Position numbers and translations under genes: made by a program
Source of the DNA: Gemmatimonadaceae bacterium
GTDB taxonomy: Bacteria > Gemmatimonadota > Gemmatimonadetes > Gemmatimonadales > Gemmatimonadaceae
Assembly (NCBI GenBank): GCA_019637355.1
Contig: JAHBVT010000001.1
Coordinates: 1,054,001-1,118,000 of the forward strand
Length of the DNA stretch: 64,000 nt
Direction: 5' to 3'
Shown here: positions 50,157 through 58,250 of the stretch, one piece after another
How the letters are laid out: the number at the start of each line of letters is the position of its first letter
Position numbering within the stretch: position 1 is the stretch's first letter
The notes under the pieces: generated by a model
What the model was told of the DNA's origin: nothing
Seen by the model: only the letters and a program-made list of their open reading frames with translations
The model's database searches: none

Positions 50157-50500
50157 GCAGTAGGGCTTGAGAGAGGAGAGAAGGGAGGGGGGCGGCGGTC
50201 GGAGCAGGGGAGACGGGCGGCGAAAGCCTTCCCACCTGCTGGCCGCCGCCCCCTCTCCCGTCTCCCCTCTCCCAACCACCCCTCCCCTCTCCCGTCTCCC
50301 CTCTCCCAACCATCTCCCATCTCCCAGCCGTCTGCCCTCTCCCCCAACCATCTCCCATCTCCCAGCCGTCTCCCCTCTCTCCCCCCATCTCCCCTTTCCC
50401 AGCCGTCTCCCCTCTCCCATCTCCCCGTCCTCACCCGCCTCCCCCCTCCCGCCTCCCAGCCCGCCCCCCCTCCCAACCCAGCCCCCCCTGTTGCACTTTC
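50157..50500. repeat. large GGGAGAT/TCTCCC inverted array (locus B5)
   Basis: A purine arm (about 50165-50225) is followed by a GCGGCGG...CCGCCGC inner stem and then about 240 bases of pyrimidine heptamers (TCTCCCC, TCTCCCA, TCTCCCG with AACCA or AGCCG spacers). TCTCCCAACCATCTCCC recurs and is the complement of units at 36.6 kb. This gap of about 470 bases between ssb and the LysM gene contains no gene that I can support. Confidence 0.82.
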
Positions 50501-50616
50501 CCCAACAGTTCGTCCTCCCCTGAGATAACCCCGGCGCCCCCCAGGGCCGCCGGGTTGCCGTGCCGCGGTTGACTTCGGTCCTCCGCACCTGTCGTGTCTT
50601 CAACACGGTTCGGTCT

Positions 50617-51771
50617 ATGCTTCCGATTCGACGTCTGCTTCCGGCCGCCCTTCTCGTGCTCACGCTCGCGCCCGCCTTGGCGGTGGCGCAGGGTGAGTCC
50701 CGCACGCATACCGTGCGCAAGGGCGACACGCTGTGGGACCTCGCGCAGCAGTATCTCGGCGACCCCTTCCGCTGGCCCGAGATCTACCGGCGCAACCAGT
50801 CCACCATCCAGGATCCAAACCTGATCTATCCGGACCAGGTCATCGTGATTTCGGGTGAGGTGGTGGCGACGGCCGGCACGCCAGCCGACACCACGGGCGG
50901 TATGCCGTCCGACACGGCCGCTGGCGGCGTGGGCGAGGTGCCGGGCGATACGACCGATATGGAACCGTTGCTGCCGCAGGTGCCGATGGCGCCGCCCGCG
51001 ATGACGATCTTCAATCCGGCTCGCTACCGCGTGGTGCGCGGTGAGCGGGAGGCGCTGCGCATCCGCAGCTCCGCGCCTGCGGTGCGCCCTGGCGACTTCC
51101 TGCAGGCGCCGTTTATGTGGGACCCGAACGGCGTGGTCGGTGCCGGCACACTGGGTGAAGGCAGTTCCACCGATGGCATCGGGATCACCAAGACGCAGCG
51201 GCCAATCCAGTATATGGAGGAGGTGTGGGTGACGGTGCCGCAGGGGGCGGCGGGTGCCGTGGATGATCGGTACCTGCTCGTCCGTTGCGGTCCGGTAGTG
51301 GAAGGTCAGGGCCGGGTGGTCGTACCGACCGGCGTCGTGCGGGTGCTCCAGTCGGCGGCTGACGGACGCGCGCGCGCAATCTTGGTCGCCAAGTTCGAAG
51401 ATGTGTTTGCCGGGCATCTGGTGATGCCGTTGGACACGCTTGAAATGGAGCCGGACGTGCGACCCGCACGGGTCGAGTTCGGTCTCGCGACGAAGATTTC
51501 CTATCTGTACGGCGACCCGGTGCTGCCGCCGGTGGGCCACCAAATCATCTTTGCGGCGACGGCGCGCGACGGCATCGTGCCGGGTGACCAGTTGACACTG
51601 CAGGTGCCGGCCAACACGTCTGCGGCCGGGGCGGTACTGCCGGCGCGGGATGTGGCCGTCGCGCAGGTGACGCGCGTGACGCCTTGGGGTGTCAGCGCAA
51701 TCATTGTCTCGCAGACCGACGGCGGCATCAAGACCGGAATGGCGGCGCGCGTCACGGCGAAGATGCCCTGA
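50617..51771 (+). CDS. secreted LysM-domain protein
   Basis: 384 residues with a signal peptide (about 1-25, ending AVAQG). A LysM domain follows (HTVRKGDTLWDLAQQYLGDP to about residue 90) with the extra W-x-x-I-x-x-x-N typical of peptidoglycan-binding LysM. A Thr/Pro/Asp-rich linker leads to a C-terminal beta-rich region of about 240 residues without a recognised family. It probably anchors to the cell wall near the Tol-Pal system encoded downstream. Confidence 0.8.
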   Translation: MLPIRRLLPAALLVLTLAPALAVAQGESRTHTVRKGDTLWDLAQQYLGDPFRWPEIYRRNQSTIQDPNLIYPDQVIVISGEVVATAGTPADTTGGMPSDTAAGGVGEVPGDTTDMEPLLPQVPMAPPAMTIFNPARYRVVRGEREALRIRSSAPAVRPGDFLQAPFMWDPNGVVGAGTLGEGSSTDGIGITKTQRPIQYMEEVWVTVPQGAAGAVDDRYLLVRCGPVVEGQGRVVVPTGVVRVLQSAADGRARAILVAKFEDVFAGHLVMPLDTLEMEPDVRPARVEFGLATKISYLYGDPVLPPVGHQIIFAATARDGIVPGDQLTLQVPANTSAAGAVLPARDVAVAQVTRVTPWGVSAIIVSQTDGGIKTGMAARVTAKMP

Positions 51772-51814
51772 CGTGGTGGTGGGAACGACGTCCCCCTGCG
51801 GCTAACTTTGGGGG

Positions 51815-52765
51815 ATGACCACCAAACGCGCCCTTGTGACGGGGGGAGCCGGCTTCATCGGCTCCCACGTCGCCGACGCCCTGCTCGCCGACGGCTGGCA
51901 GGTGACCGTGCTCGACGACCTCTCCAGCGGCAAGCGCACGCAGGTGCCCGCCGGCGCGGAGTTCGTGCAGGCCGACATTCGCTCGGCCGAGGCCTCGACG
52001 TTGGTGCGCAGCGGCCGCTTCGACCTGCTCTGCCATCTGGCCGCACAAATGGACGTGCGCCGTTCCGTGGCCGACCCGGGTTTCGACGCCGACGTCAACG
52101 TGCGCGGCTCGCTCAACCTGCTGGAGGCCGTGCGCGCGAGTGGGTTGCCGACGCGCGTGCTCTTCGCATCCACCGGCGGGGCCGTCTACGGCGACTTCGT
52201 CCAGCCGCCGAACCTCGAGACCTTCGAGAAGAATCCCGAGAGCCCGTACGGCATCGCGAAGTTCGCGGTGGAGCTGTACCTCGCGTATTACGCCCGCGTG
52301 CACGGGCTCGACTATGTGGCGCTACGCTTCGCGAACGTGTTCGGCCCGCGGCAGGACCCGCACGGCGAGGCCGGCGTCGTCGCGATCTTCTGCCAGCGCC
52401 TGCTGGCGGGGCAACCGCTGACCGTGTTTGGTGATGGCGGACAGACGCGCGACTACGTGTTCGTGGGCGACGTGGCGCGTGCGCACGTGCTCGCGGCGCG
52501 GCGGGCGGCGTTGCCCAGCGGGCGCGTGGACGAGCGCGGCATCAACCTCGGCACCGGCCGCGAGACCTCGGTGCTGGAGCTGGCGCAGGCGCTGATGCGC
52601 GCCGCCCGGCGTGAAGTCCCCTTGCAGCACGCCCCGCCCCGCGCGGGGGAACAACGTCGTTCCGTCGTGAGTATCGCCAAGGCAGCCTCCGTCCTCGGGT
52701 GGGCACCCGAGATCGGCCTCGAGGACGGACTTGCCCGCACCTTTGCCTGGTTCGCCACCCAGTGA
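51815..52765 (+). CDS. NAD-dependent epimerase/dehydratase (UDP-glucose 4-epimerase-like)
   Basis: 316 residues. Extended SDR with TGGAGFIGSHVADALL, FASTGGAVYGD and Tyr145-x3-Lys149 (SPYGIAKFAVE). QDPHGEAGVVAIFCQRLL and VFGDGGQTRDYVFVGDVA are typical of GalE-like UDP-hexose 4-epimerases of the short bacterial/archaeal type. TAACTTTG at 51803-51810 sits four bases before the ATG, suggesting a leaderless or near-leaderless mRNA. The stop overlaps the tolQ ATG. Confidence 0.85.
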   Translation: MTTKRALVTGGAGFIGSHVADALLADGWQVTVLDDLSSGKRTQVPAGAEFVQADIRSAEASTLVRSGRFDLLCHLAAQMDVRRSVADPGFDADVNVRGSLNLLEAVRASGLPTRVLFASTGGAVYGDFVQPPNLETFEKNPESPYGIAKFAVELYLAYYARVHGLDYVALRFANVFGPRQDPHGEAGVVAIFCQRLLAGQPLTVFGDGGQTRDYVFVGDVARAHVLAARRAALPSGRVDERGINLGTGRETSVLELAQALMRAARREVPLQHAPPRAGEQRRSVVSIAKAASVLGWAPEIGLEDGLARTFAWFATQ

Positions 52766-53478
52766 TGATCCTTTCCCTGCTGCAGATCCGTTCCGCGATC
52801 CCGTCGACGCGTTTCGAGCTGGTGCTCAATGCCAGCGACGAGACCAAGGTCGTGCTCGTCGTGCTCGTCGTGCTCTCGCTGCTGTCCTGGGCCGTGATGC
52901 TGGCCAAGTGGCTGGCCTTCAAGAAGGCCGAGGGCTCGGGCCGTGCGTTTATGGCCGAGTTCCACAAGTCGGGGAAACTCGAGGCCGTGGCCTCGCTGGC
53001 CAAGCGCTCCAAGCCCAGCGCGTACACGCGCGTGCTGCAGCGGGCGCTGCAGTTCCTGCAGGAGACGGGCCTGGTGCGCGGCGAGGACGGCCAGCCGGCG
53101 CAGCTCTCGGCGTCGCAGGTGCAGGCGCTGCGCCTCGTGCTCGACGCCGAGACGAATTCGGAGCGCGAGCGTCTCGGGACCTGGATCCCGACGCTGGCGA
53201 TGATCGGCTCGGTCAGCCCGCTGCTGGGCCTGCTCGGCACGGTGCTGGGCATCATCGAAGCCTTCCTCGGCGTGGCGCGCGGCGGCTCCGGCAATCTGGC
53301 GGCGATCGCGCCGGGCGTGGCCGAGGCGCTGATCGCGACGGCGACCGCGCTGGCGGTCGCGATTCCCGCGTACTTCGGCTACAACATCTTCGCGGCGCGG
53401 TTGAATCGCTTTGACGGCGAGCTGGACGGCTTCGGCACCGAAGTGATCGCCCTGATGGCGCGCGAGGGCCGCCTCTAG
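52765..53478 (+). CDS. tolQ: TolQ/ExbB-type proton channel protein
   Basis: 237 residues with three transmembrane helices: about 28-50, 140-165 and 180-205. The conserved MotA/TolQ block (IGSVSPLLGLLGTVLGIIEAF, GVAEALIATATALAVAIPA) is clear. With TolR it forms the inner-membrane motor that energises TolA. Position directly before tolR-tolA-tolB-pal makes TolQ the better name than ExbB. Confidence 0.92.
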   Translation: MILSLLQIRSAIPSTRFELVLNASDETKVVLVVLVVLSLLSWAVMLAKWLAFKKAEGSGRAFMAEFHKSGKLEAVASLAKRSKPSAYTRVLQRALQFLQETGLVRGEDGQPAQLSASQVQALRLVLDAETNSERERLGTWIPTLAMIGSVSPLLGLLGTVLGIIEAFLGVARGGSGNLAAIAPGVAEALIATATALAVAIPAYFGYNIFAARLNRFDGELDGFGTEVIALMAREGRL

Positions 53479-53479
53479 G

Positions 53480-53896
53480 ATGCGCCGCCGGGGCCGTGGG
53501 GAGCGCACGCCGCTGCAGGCGGAGATCAACGTCGTGAGCCTGATCGACGTGATGATGCTCCTGATGATCATCTTCATGATCACCGCGCCGATGATGCAGG
53601 GCGGGGTGGATGTGGAGTTGCCGCGCGCGGCGGCGCGTCCGCTCAATGCGCAGGCGGCGCTGGTGGTGAGCGTGACGCGCGACGGCCGCATCTTCGCCGA
53701 CGACGTGCAGCTCTCGCTGAGCGAGTTCCGCGGCACGTTCCGCACCCTTGCCGACCAGGCGGGCCAGCGCGGCGTGTACCTGCGCGCCGACCAGGGCGTG
53801 CCCTACGGCCGCGTGGTGGAGGTGCTGGCGATTATGCGCGGGGCCGGGGTGGGGAACATCGGCCTCGTCGCCGAGCCGGAGGACGTGCGTCGGTGA
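53480..53896 (+). CDS. tolR: TolR/ExbD-type biopolymer transport protein
   Basis: 138 residues with a single N-terminal transmembrane helix (VVSLIDVMMLLMIIFMITAP) bearing the essential aspartate, then a periplasmic domain (VELPRAAARPLNAQ, YLRADQGVPYGRVVEVLAIMRGAG). Contains one of the rare CATG sites (53575), where Phe-Met is written TTC ATG. The GTG of the next gene overlaps its stop. Confidence 0.92.
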   Translation: MRRRGRGERTPLQAEINVVSLIDVMMLLMIIFMITAPMMQGGVDVELPRAAARPLNAQAALVVSVTRDGRIFADDVQLSLSEFRGTFRTLADQAGQRGVYLRADQGVPYGRVVEVLAIMRGAGVGNIGLVAEPEDVRR

Positions 53897-54597
53897 GCGT
53901 GGCCAGGCGCCCCTCGGACGGGATGGGGTCGGCGCTGTTCATCAGCGTGGTCCTGCACGTCGCGGTGGTGCTGCCGTTCGTCGTGTGGAAGGCCGCGCCG
54001 AGCGCGCCGTTGCCGCCGATGTACAAGGTGGACTTGGTGGCGGCGCCGCCGGGGCCGCGGCAGGAAGGCGTGGTGCGCGAGACGCCGCCCACCGCCGAGC
54101 CCACGGCCAAGGCTCCGCCCAAGGCCGAAGCGCCGGATCCGGTGAAGACCGCGCCGATCAACCCGCCGACGCGTCGCGCGCCCACGCGCGCGACACCGAA
54201 CATCTCGACGAAAGCCACCGAGCGCGTGGATGCGTCCAGGGCTCCCACCGCCGGCGGCGGCGAGACCGGCGGCACCGGAACCGATGTGGCGACCGTGCGC
54301 ACGGAAGGAATCGAATTCCCGTTTCCGGGGTACCTCCAGAACATCGTGCGCCAGGTGGCCTTGAACTTCAATCCGCGGAATCCCGGGGCGCTCAAGGCCG
54401 AGGTGTTCTTCTTCATCCGGCGCGACGGCAGCGTCACCGGATTCCGTTTCATCACGAGCAGCGGAAACTTCGCGTTCGACGTCGAGGCGCAGGGCGCGGT
54501 GGAAGCCGGCTCGCGTCGCTTTGGCCCGCTGCCCGCCGACTTCACTGATGACATCCTGCCGGTGACCTTCTCCTTCGATCCCGACCGCCTGCGATGA
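53893..54597 (+). CDS. tolA: TolA/TonB-like energy transducer with TonB C-terminal domain
   Basis: 234 residues, GTG start. An N-terminal membrane anchor (ALFISVVLHVAVVLPFVV) is followed by a short Pro/Ala/Lys linker (about 45-125) and a C-terminal TonB-like domain (FPFPGYLQNIVRQVALNF to the end). It lacks the long helical coil of enterobacterial TolA, so TonB is an alternative name, but the tolQ-tolR-x-tolB-pal context favours TolA. Confidence 0.82.
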   Translation: MSVARRPSDGMGSALFISVVLHVAVVLPFVVWKAAPSAPLPPMYKVDLVAAPPGPRQEGVVRETPPTAEPTAKAPPKAEAPDPVKTAPINPPTRRAPTRATPNISTKATERVDASRAPTAGGGETGGTGTDVATVRTEGIEFPFPGYLQNIVRQVALNFNPRNPGALKAEVFFFIRRDGSVTGFRFITSSGNFAFDVEAQGAVEAGSRRFGPLPADFTDDILPVTFSFDPDRLR

Positions 54598-55877
54598 TGC
54601 GCCTGTTCCGACTGTTCGCCTCCGCCGCGGCGTTGCTCTGCTGCATCGTCCCCCACGCCGAGGCGCAGGAGCAGGGTGTGCGCATTGGCCTGACTTACAA
54701 CGCGGGGACGCGTCCGGGGCTGTACATCCTGCCGCTGCAGGGCGCCTTCGGGGACTCGGTCCGGAGCATCCTCGCGCGGGATCTTGACTACGGCGATCGC
54801 ATCTCGGTGATCGCGCCGGATTCGGGGGCGCCGGTGACGGGCGCGCTGAACTATCCGCTGTTCGCGCGGCTCGGCGCGGCGGCCGTCCTGCGCCTGCAGC
54901 AGACGATGGGCGGGGCCTGGAACGTAGAACTGCACGAAGTGGGCGCCTCGCGCATCCTGCATCGCAGCGAGGCGCGCTTCGCCGCCGACCCGCTGTCGCC
55001 GGCGTGGCGGATGGCGGTGCACGCCCTCAGTGACCAGATCGAGGAGTGGGTGACCGGGGTGCGCGGCGTCGCGGCCACGCGGATCCTGTTCAATCGCGCC
55101 GAGGGGCTGTGGATCGTGGACTCGGACGGCGCCAACGCACATCCCGTCGCGGGCGTGAGCAGCGCGTTGAGCCCGGCGTGGCACCCGAACGGCCGCACCG
55201 TCGCGTACCAGACGTACGAAGAGGACGGGTCGCACGTCTACGTGCGGGAGCTCAGCGGCGGGACGCCGCGACGTGTCTCGTTCGCAGTCGGTGTCAACAT
55301 CACACCCGCCTTTTCGCCGGACGGCAAGAGCGTGGTCTTCTCGCACGGCAGCGATGCGACGGACCTGTGGCGCGTGGAACTCGCGGGCGGAGAAGGCCCG
55401 GTGCGCGTGACGGTCGGGCGCGGCTCGGAGAACCTCTCGCCGAGCTTCTCGCCGGATGGCCGACGTATCGCGTTCGCGACTGGGCGACTGGGGCGTCCGG
55501 AGATATATATTACGGACGCCGACGGGACGAATCCGCAGTGGCTTACGACCACGGGGTTCGGCGATCAGTCGTATCGGGCGGATCCGGCGTGGTCGCCCGA
55601 CGGCCGCAGCGTGGCGTTCCAGACGCAGATCGAGGGGCGCTTCCAGGTGGCGACGATCAATTTGCGGGACCGCAGTGTAAAGCAGCATACGATCGAGGGG
55701 GCGAACGAGCAGCCGTCGTGGGCGCCGGACGGCCGGCATCTCGTGTTCACCTCCACCCGTGGGGGCTCACGGCAGCTGTGGGTCCTCGATACCGAGTCCG
55801 GCCGGATGCGTCAACTGACGCAGGGCAGCCCCGCCCGGATGGGGGCTTGGTCGCCCCGCCTGGATGGGACGCAATAA
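54594..55877 (+). CDS. tolB: Tol-Pal system protein TolB
   Basis: 427 residues with a signal peptide (about 1-23, ending AEAQ). An N-terminal alpha/beta domain (about 30-150) is followed by a beta-propeller of PD40 repeats (SPAWHPNGRTVAYQTYE, TPAFSPDGKSVVFSH, SPSFSPDGRRIAFATG, DPAWSPDGRSVAFQTQ, QPSWAPDGRHLVFTST). TolB binds Pal in the periplasm. ATG54594 overlaps the tolA stop; ATG54597 is equally possible. Confidence 0.93.
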   Translation: MMRLFRLFASAAALLCCIVPHAEAQEQGVRIGLTYNAGTRPGLYILPLQGAFGDSVRSILARDLDYGDRISVIAPDSGAPVTGALNYPLFARLGAAAVLRLQQTMGGAWNVELHEVGASRILHRSEARFAADPLSPAWRMAVHALSDQIEEWVTGVRGVAATRILFNRAEGLWIVDSDGANAHPVAGVSSALSPAWHPNGRTVAYQTYEEDGSHVYVRELSGGTPRRVSFAVGVNITPAFSPDGKSVVFSHGSDATDLWRVELAGGEGPVRVTVGRGSENLSPSFSPDGRRIAFATGRLGRPEIYITDADGTNPQWLTTTGFGDQSYRADPAWSPDGRSVAFQTQIEGRFQVATINLRDRSVKQHTIEGANEQPSWAPDGRHLVFTSTRGGSRQLWVLDTESGRMRQLTQGSPARMGAWSPRLDGTQ

Positions 55878-55964
55878 GGGGCTCAATCGTCTGTGCCGTA
55901 GTGTGACCCATCACGACTTCGATGCAGTCCGTTTCGCAGTTCTGACTTCCTTCACGAGGTACCT

Positions 55965-56591
55965 ATGAACGCTCGTCTTCCGATGCTCGCAGCCCTGGCG
56001 ACGACTGTCGTCGTCCTTTCGGCCTGCCCCTCGCCGCCGCCCCCGCCGCCGCCGGCGCCGGTCGTGAACCAGGACTCCATCGACGCCGCGAACCGTCGCG
56101 CCGCCGAGGAAGCCGAGCGCGCCCGCCGCGAGGCCGAGGAGCGTGCCCGTCGTGAGGCCGAGGAGCGTGCCCGCCGCGAGGCCGAGGAGCGCGCCGCCCG
56201 TGAGCGCGCCGCTGCCCTGGCCGCCGCCCGTGCCGCCTTCGCCACCGCGATCTACTTCGACTACGATCGTGCCGAGCTGAAGCCCGAAGCCCGCGCCACG
56301 CTGGACGCCAAGCTCCCGCTGCTGCGCGCCAACAGCCAGGTCCGCATCCGCATCGCCGGCCACACCGACGAGCGCGGCTCTGACGCCTACAACATCGCCC
56401 TCGGCCAGCGTCGTGCGGCCGCCGCGAAGGCGTACCTCGTGGCCAACGGCATCGCCGCCGACCGCATCGACGTGGTCTCGTTCGGCGAAGACCGCCCGGC
56501 CGCGATGGGCAGCAACGAAGCCGCGTGGGCCCAGAACCGTCGCGATGAGTTCGAGATCATCGTGGGTGGGGAGTCGCTGCGTCTCCCGTGA
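55965..56591 (+). CDS. pal: peptidoglycan-associated lipoprotein
   Basis: 208 residues with lipobox LSAC (Cys21), a poly-proline stretch, a charged coiled coil (about 40-85) made of repeated ERARREAE units, and an OmpA-like C-terminal domain (IYFDYDRAELKPEARATLD, IAGHTDERGSDAYNIALGQRR) that binds diaminopimelate in peptidoglycan. The coiled coil makes it longer than typical Pal. GAGG precedes the ATG. Confidence 0.93.
   Translation: MNARLPMLAALATTVVVLSACPSPPPPPPPAPVVNQDSIDAANRRAAEEAERARREAEERARREAEERARREAEERAARERAAALAAARAAFATAIYFDYDRAELKPEARATLDAKLPLLRANSQVRIRIAGHTDERGSDAYNIALGQRRAAAAKAYLVANGIAADRIDVVSFGEDRPAAMGSNEAAWAQNRRDEFEIIVGGESLRLP
56121..56192 (+). repeat. 24-bp coding minisatellite in pal
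   Basis: Three consecutive 24-bp units (56121-56144, 56145-56168, 56169-56192), each encoding ARREAEER and differing only at synonymous positions. Copy number would change coiled-coil length by eight residues at a time without shifting the frame. Confidence 0.85.
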
Positions 56592-57430
56592 TCGGGATAC
56601 GGATCCTCCGTCTCGCGCTCGCGCCGGCCGTCATCCTGACGGCCGGCGCGTGCTTCGCGACCCGGAACGACGTTCGGATCCTGCAGGCCAACCTGTTGGA
56701 CCACCGGATGGAACGACTGGCTGCCGACTCGGCGGCCACCGAGATGCTGGAACAGGTGCGCGAGGACTTGGCGCGCATCACGCGTGTACTCGCCCTGCTG
56801 GCCGATAGCGCCGATGCCCACAGCGCGTCGCTGAACCGGTTGCGGAACGACACCCGCGAGGACCTCCGGGCCATCCGGCAGCAGTTGATCATGATTCAGG
56901 AGCTCACCGGCCAGAGCCAGCGGCGCATCCAGGAGCTGCGTGCCGAGATGGAGGCGCGGCAGGCCGAGCTCACCCCGCCGCCGGCGACGACGCCTCCGGC
57001 GGACGGCACGCCGGGAACCCCGGGGACTGCGGCGGCTCCGGCGGCGCCACCGACCCCGGGCCCGGCCCAGCTCTACCAGATGGGGCAGGACCAACTCCGG
57101 CGCGGCAGCGTCAGCTCCGCGCGGGCCGTGTACCAGCAGTTGCTCGACCGGTACCCGACCTCCGACCTGGCGCCGGCGGCGCTGTATGGCGTGGCGGAGA
57201 CCTGGTCCGACGAAGGGAACGGGAGCGCCGCTGACTCGGTATACGCATTGGTGGTGGAGCGGTACCCAGAGTCCGAGCAGGCACCCAACGCGCTGTACAA
57301 GCGTGCCAGCGCCGCCCGCAGCATCGGGCAGACTGAACGGGCGATGACGCTGTACCGGCAGATCGTGGCGGACTATCCCCGTTCCGACGCCGCCTTGCTC
57401 GCGCAGGAGTATCTGCGCGGCCGTCCGTAA
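56588..57430 (+). CDS. cpoB: Tol-Pal system protein CpoB/YbgF-like lipoprotein
   Basis: 280 residues, GTG start overlapping pal. Lipobox TAGAC (Cys22) means it is probably lipidated, whereas E. coli CpoB is soluble. An N-terminal coiled coil (about 30-125), a Pro/Ala/Thr linker and C-terminal TPR repeats (LYQMGQDQLRRGSVSSARAV, ALYGVAETWSDEGN, ALYKRASAARSIGQ) follow. CpoB links peptidoglycan synthesis to outer-membrane constriction. Contains a rare CATG at 56890 (ATC ATG). Confidence 0.87.
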   Translation: MIGIRILRLALAPAVILTAGACFATRNDVRILQANLLDHRMERLAADSAATEMLEQVREDLARITRVLALLADSADAHSASLNRLRNDTREDLRAIRQQLIMIQELTGQSQRRIQELRAEMEARQAELTPPPATTPPADGTPGTPGTAAAPAAPPTPGPAQLYQMGQDQLRRGSVSSARAVYQQLLDRYPTSDLAPAALYGVAETWSDEGNGSAADSVYALVVERYPESEQAPNALYKRASAARSIGQTERAMTLYRQIVADYPRSDAALLAQEYLRGRP

Positions 57431-57464
57431 GCAGGGGCCGGCACCGCCGGTCCCGGAGCCCGCA

Positions 57465-58250
57465 ATGAGCAAGCAGGCCCCTTCGGGGGAAATGCCCTTC
57501 CTCGACCACCTCGAAGAGCTGCGTGTGCGGCTCTTCTGGAGCCTGGGCACGCTCGTGGTCTGTATGATGATCGCCTTCGCCTTGGTGTGGCAGTACGACA
57601 TCGTCGGCATCGTCTCGGCGCCGATCAAGCCGTACCTCCCGGGCGGCAAGCTCATCTTCACGCATCCGGCGGACCCCATCGCCATCGTGCTCAAGGTGGC
57701 CTTCGGGTTGGGGTTGGCTGCGGCGTCCCCGATGATCGTCTACCAGATCTGGGCCTTCCTCTCGCCAGCCTTGCATCAGCACGAGAAGCGCATCGTCATC
57801 CCCGTGCTGATCGGCGCCTTCGTGCTCTTCCTGCTCGGCGTGGGGCTGGCCGTGCGGTTCGCGATGCCGGCGATGTTCGACGTGCTCTTCAGCTTCCAGA
57901 GCGCCTCACTCGAGCAGATGATCTCGGCGCGGGAATATGTGGGCTTCGCCGTGACGCTCTGTTTGGCGTTTGGCGGCACCTTCCAGTTGCCGATCGTCAT
58001 CCTGGCGTTGACGGCGATGGGGCTGACCAACCCGCGCGCGCTTGGCCGGTACCGGCGGCACGCCGCCGTGGGCAGCTTCGTGGTGGCGTCGGTAATCACG
58101 CCCGGCGACCTGCTGGTGATGACGTTTATGCTCGGCGTGCCGCTGTATCTGCTGTACGAGGTGAGCATCGTGCTGAGCTGGTTCGTGCACCGGGCACGGG
58201 AGAAGCGGGTGCGCGCGGCGGCCGGCGACATCGGCAAGGCGGCGGCGTGA
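57465..58250 (+). CDS. tatC: Sec-independent protein translocase TatC
   Basis: 261 residues with six transmembrane helices. FLDHLEELRVRLF is the conserved N-terminal signal-binding motif; SPMIVYQIWAFLSPALHQHEKR and the ending VASVITPGDLLVMTFMLGVP are diagnostic. TatC recognises twin-arginine signal peptides. tatA/tatB are not adjacent. The stop overlaps the lptD ATG (TGATG). Confidence 0.94.
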   Translation: MSKQAPSGEMPFLDHLEELRVRLFWSLGTLVVCMMIAFALVWQYDIVGIVSAPIKPYLPGGKLIFTHPADPIAIVLKVAFGLGLAAASPMIVYQIWAFLSPALHQHEKRIVIPVLIGAFVLFLLGVGLAVRFAMPAMFDVLFSFQSASLEQMISAREYVGFAVTLCLAFGGTFQLPIVILALTAMGLTNPRALGRYRRHAAVGSFVVASVITPGDLLVMTFMLGVPLYLLYEVSIVLSWFVHRAREKRVRAAAGDIGKAAA

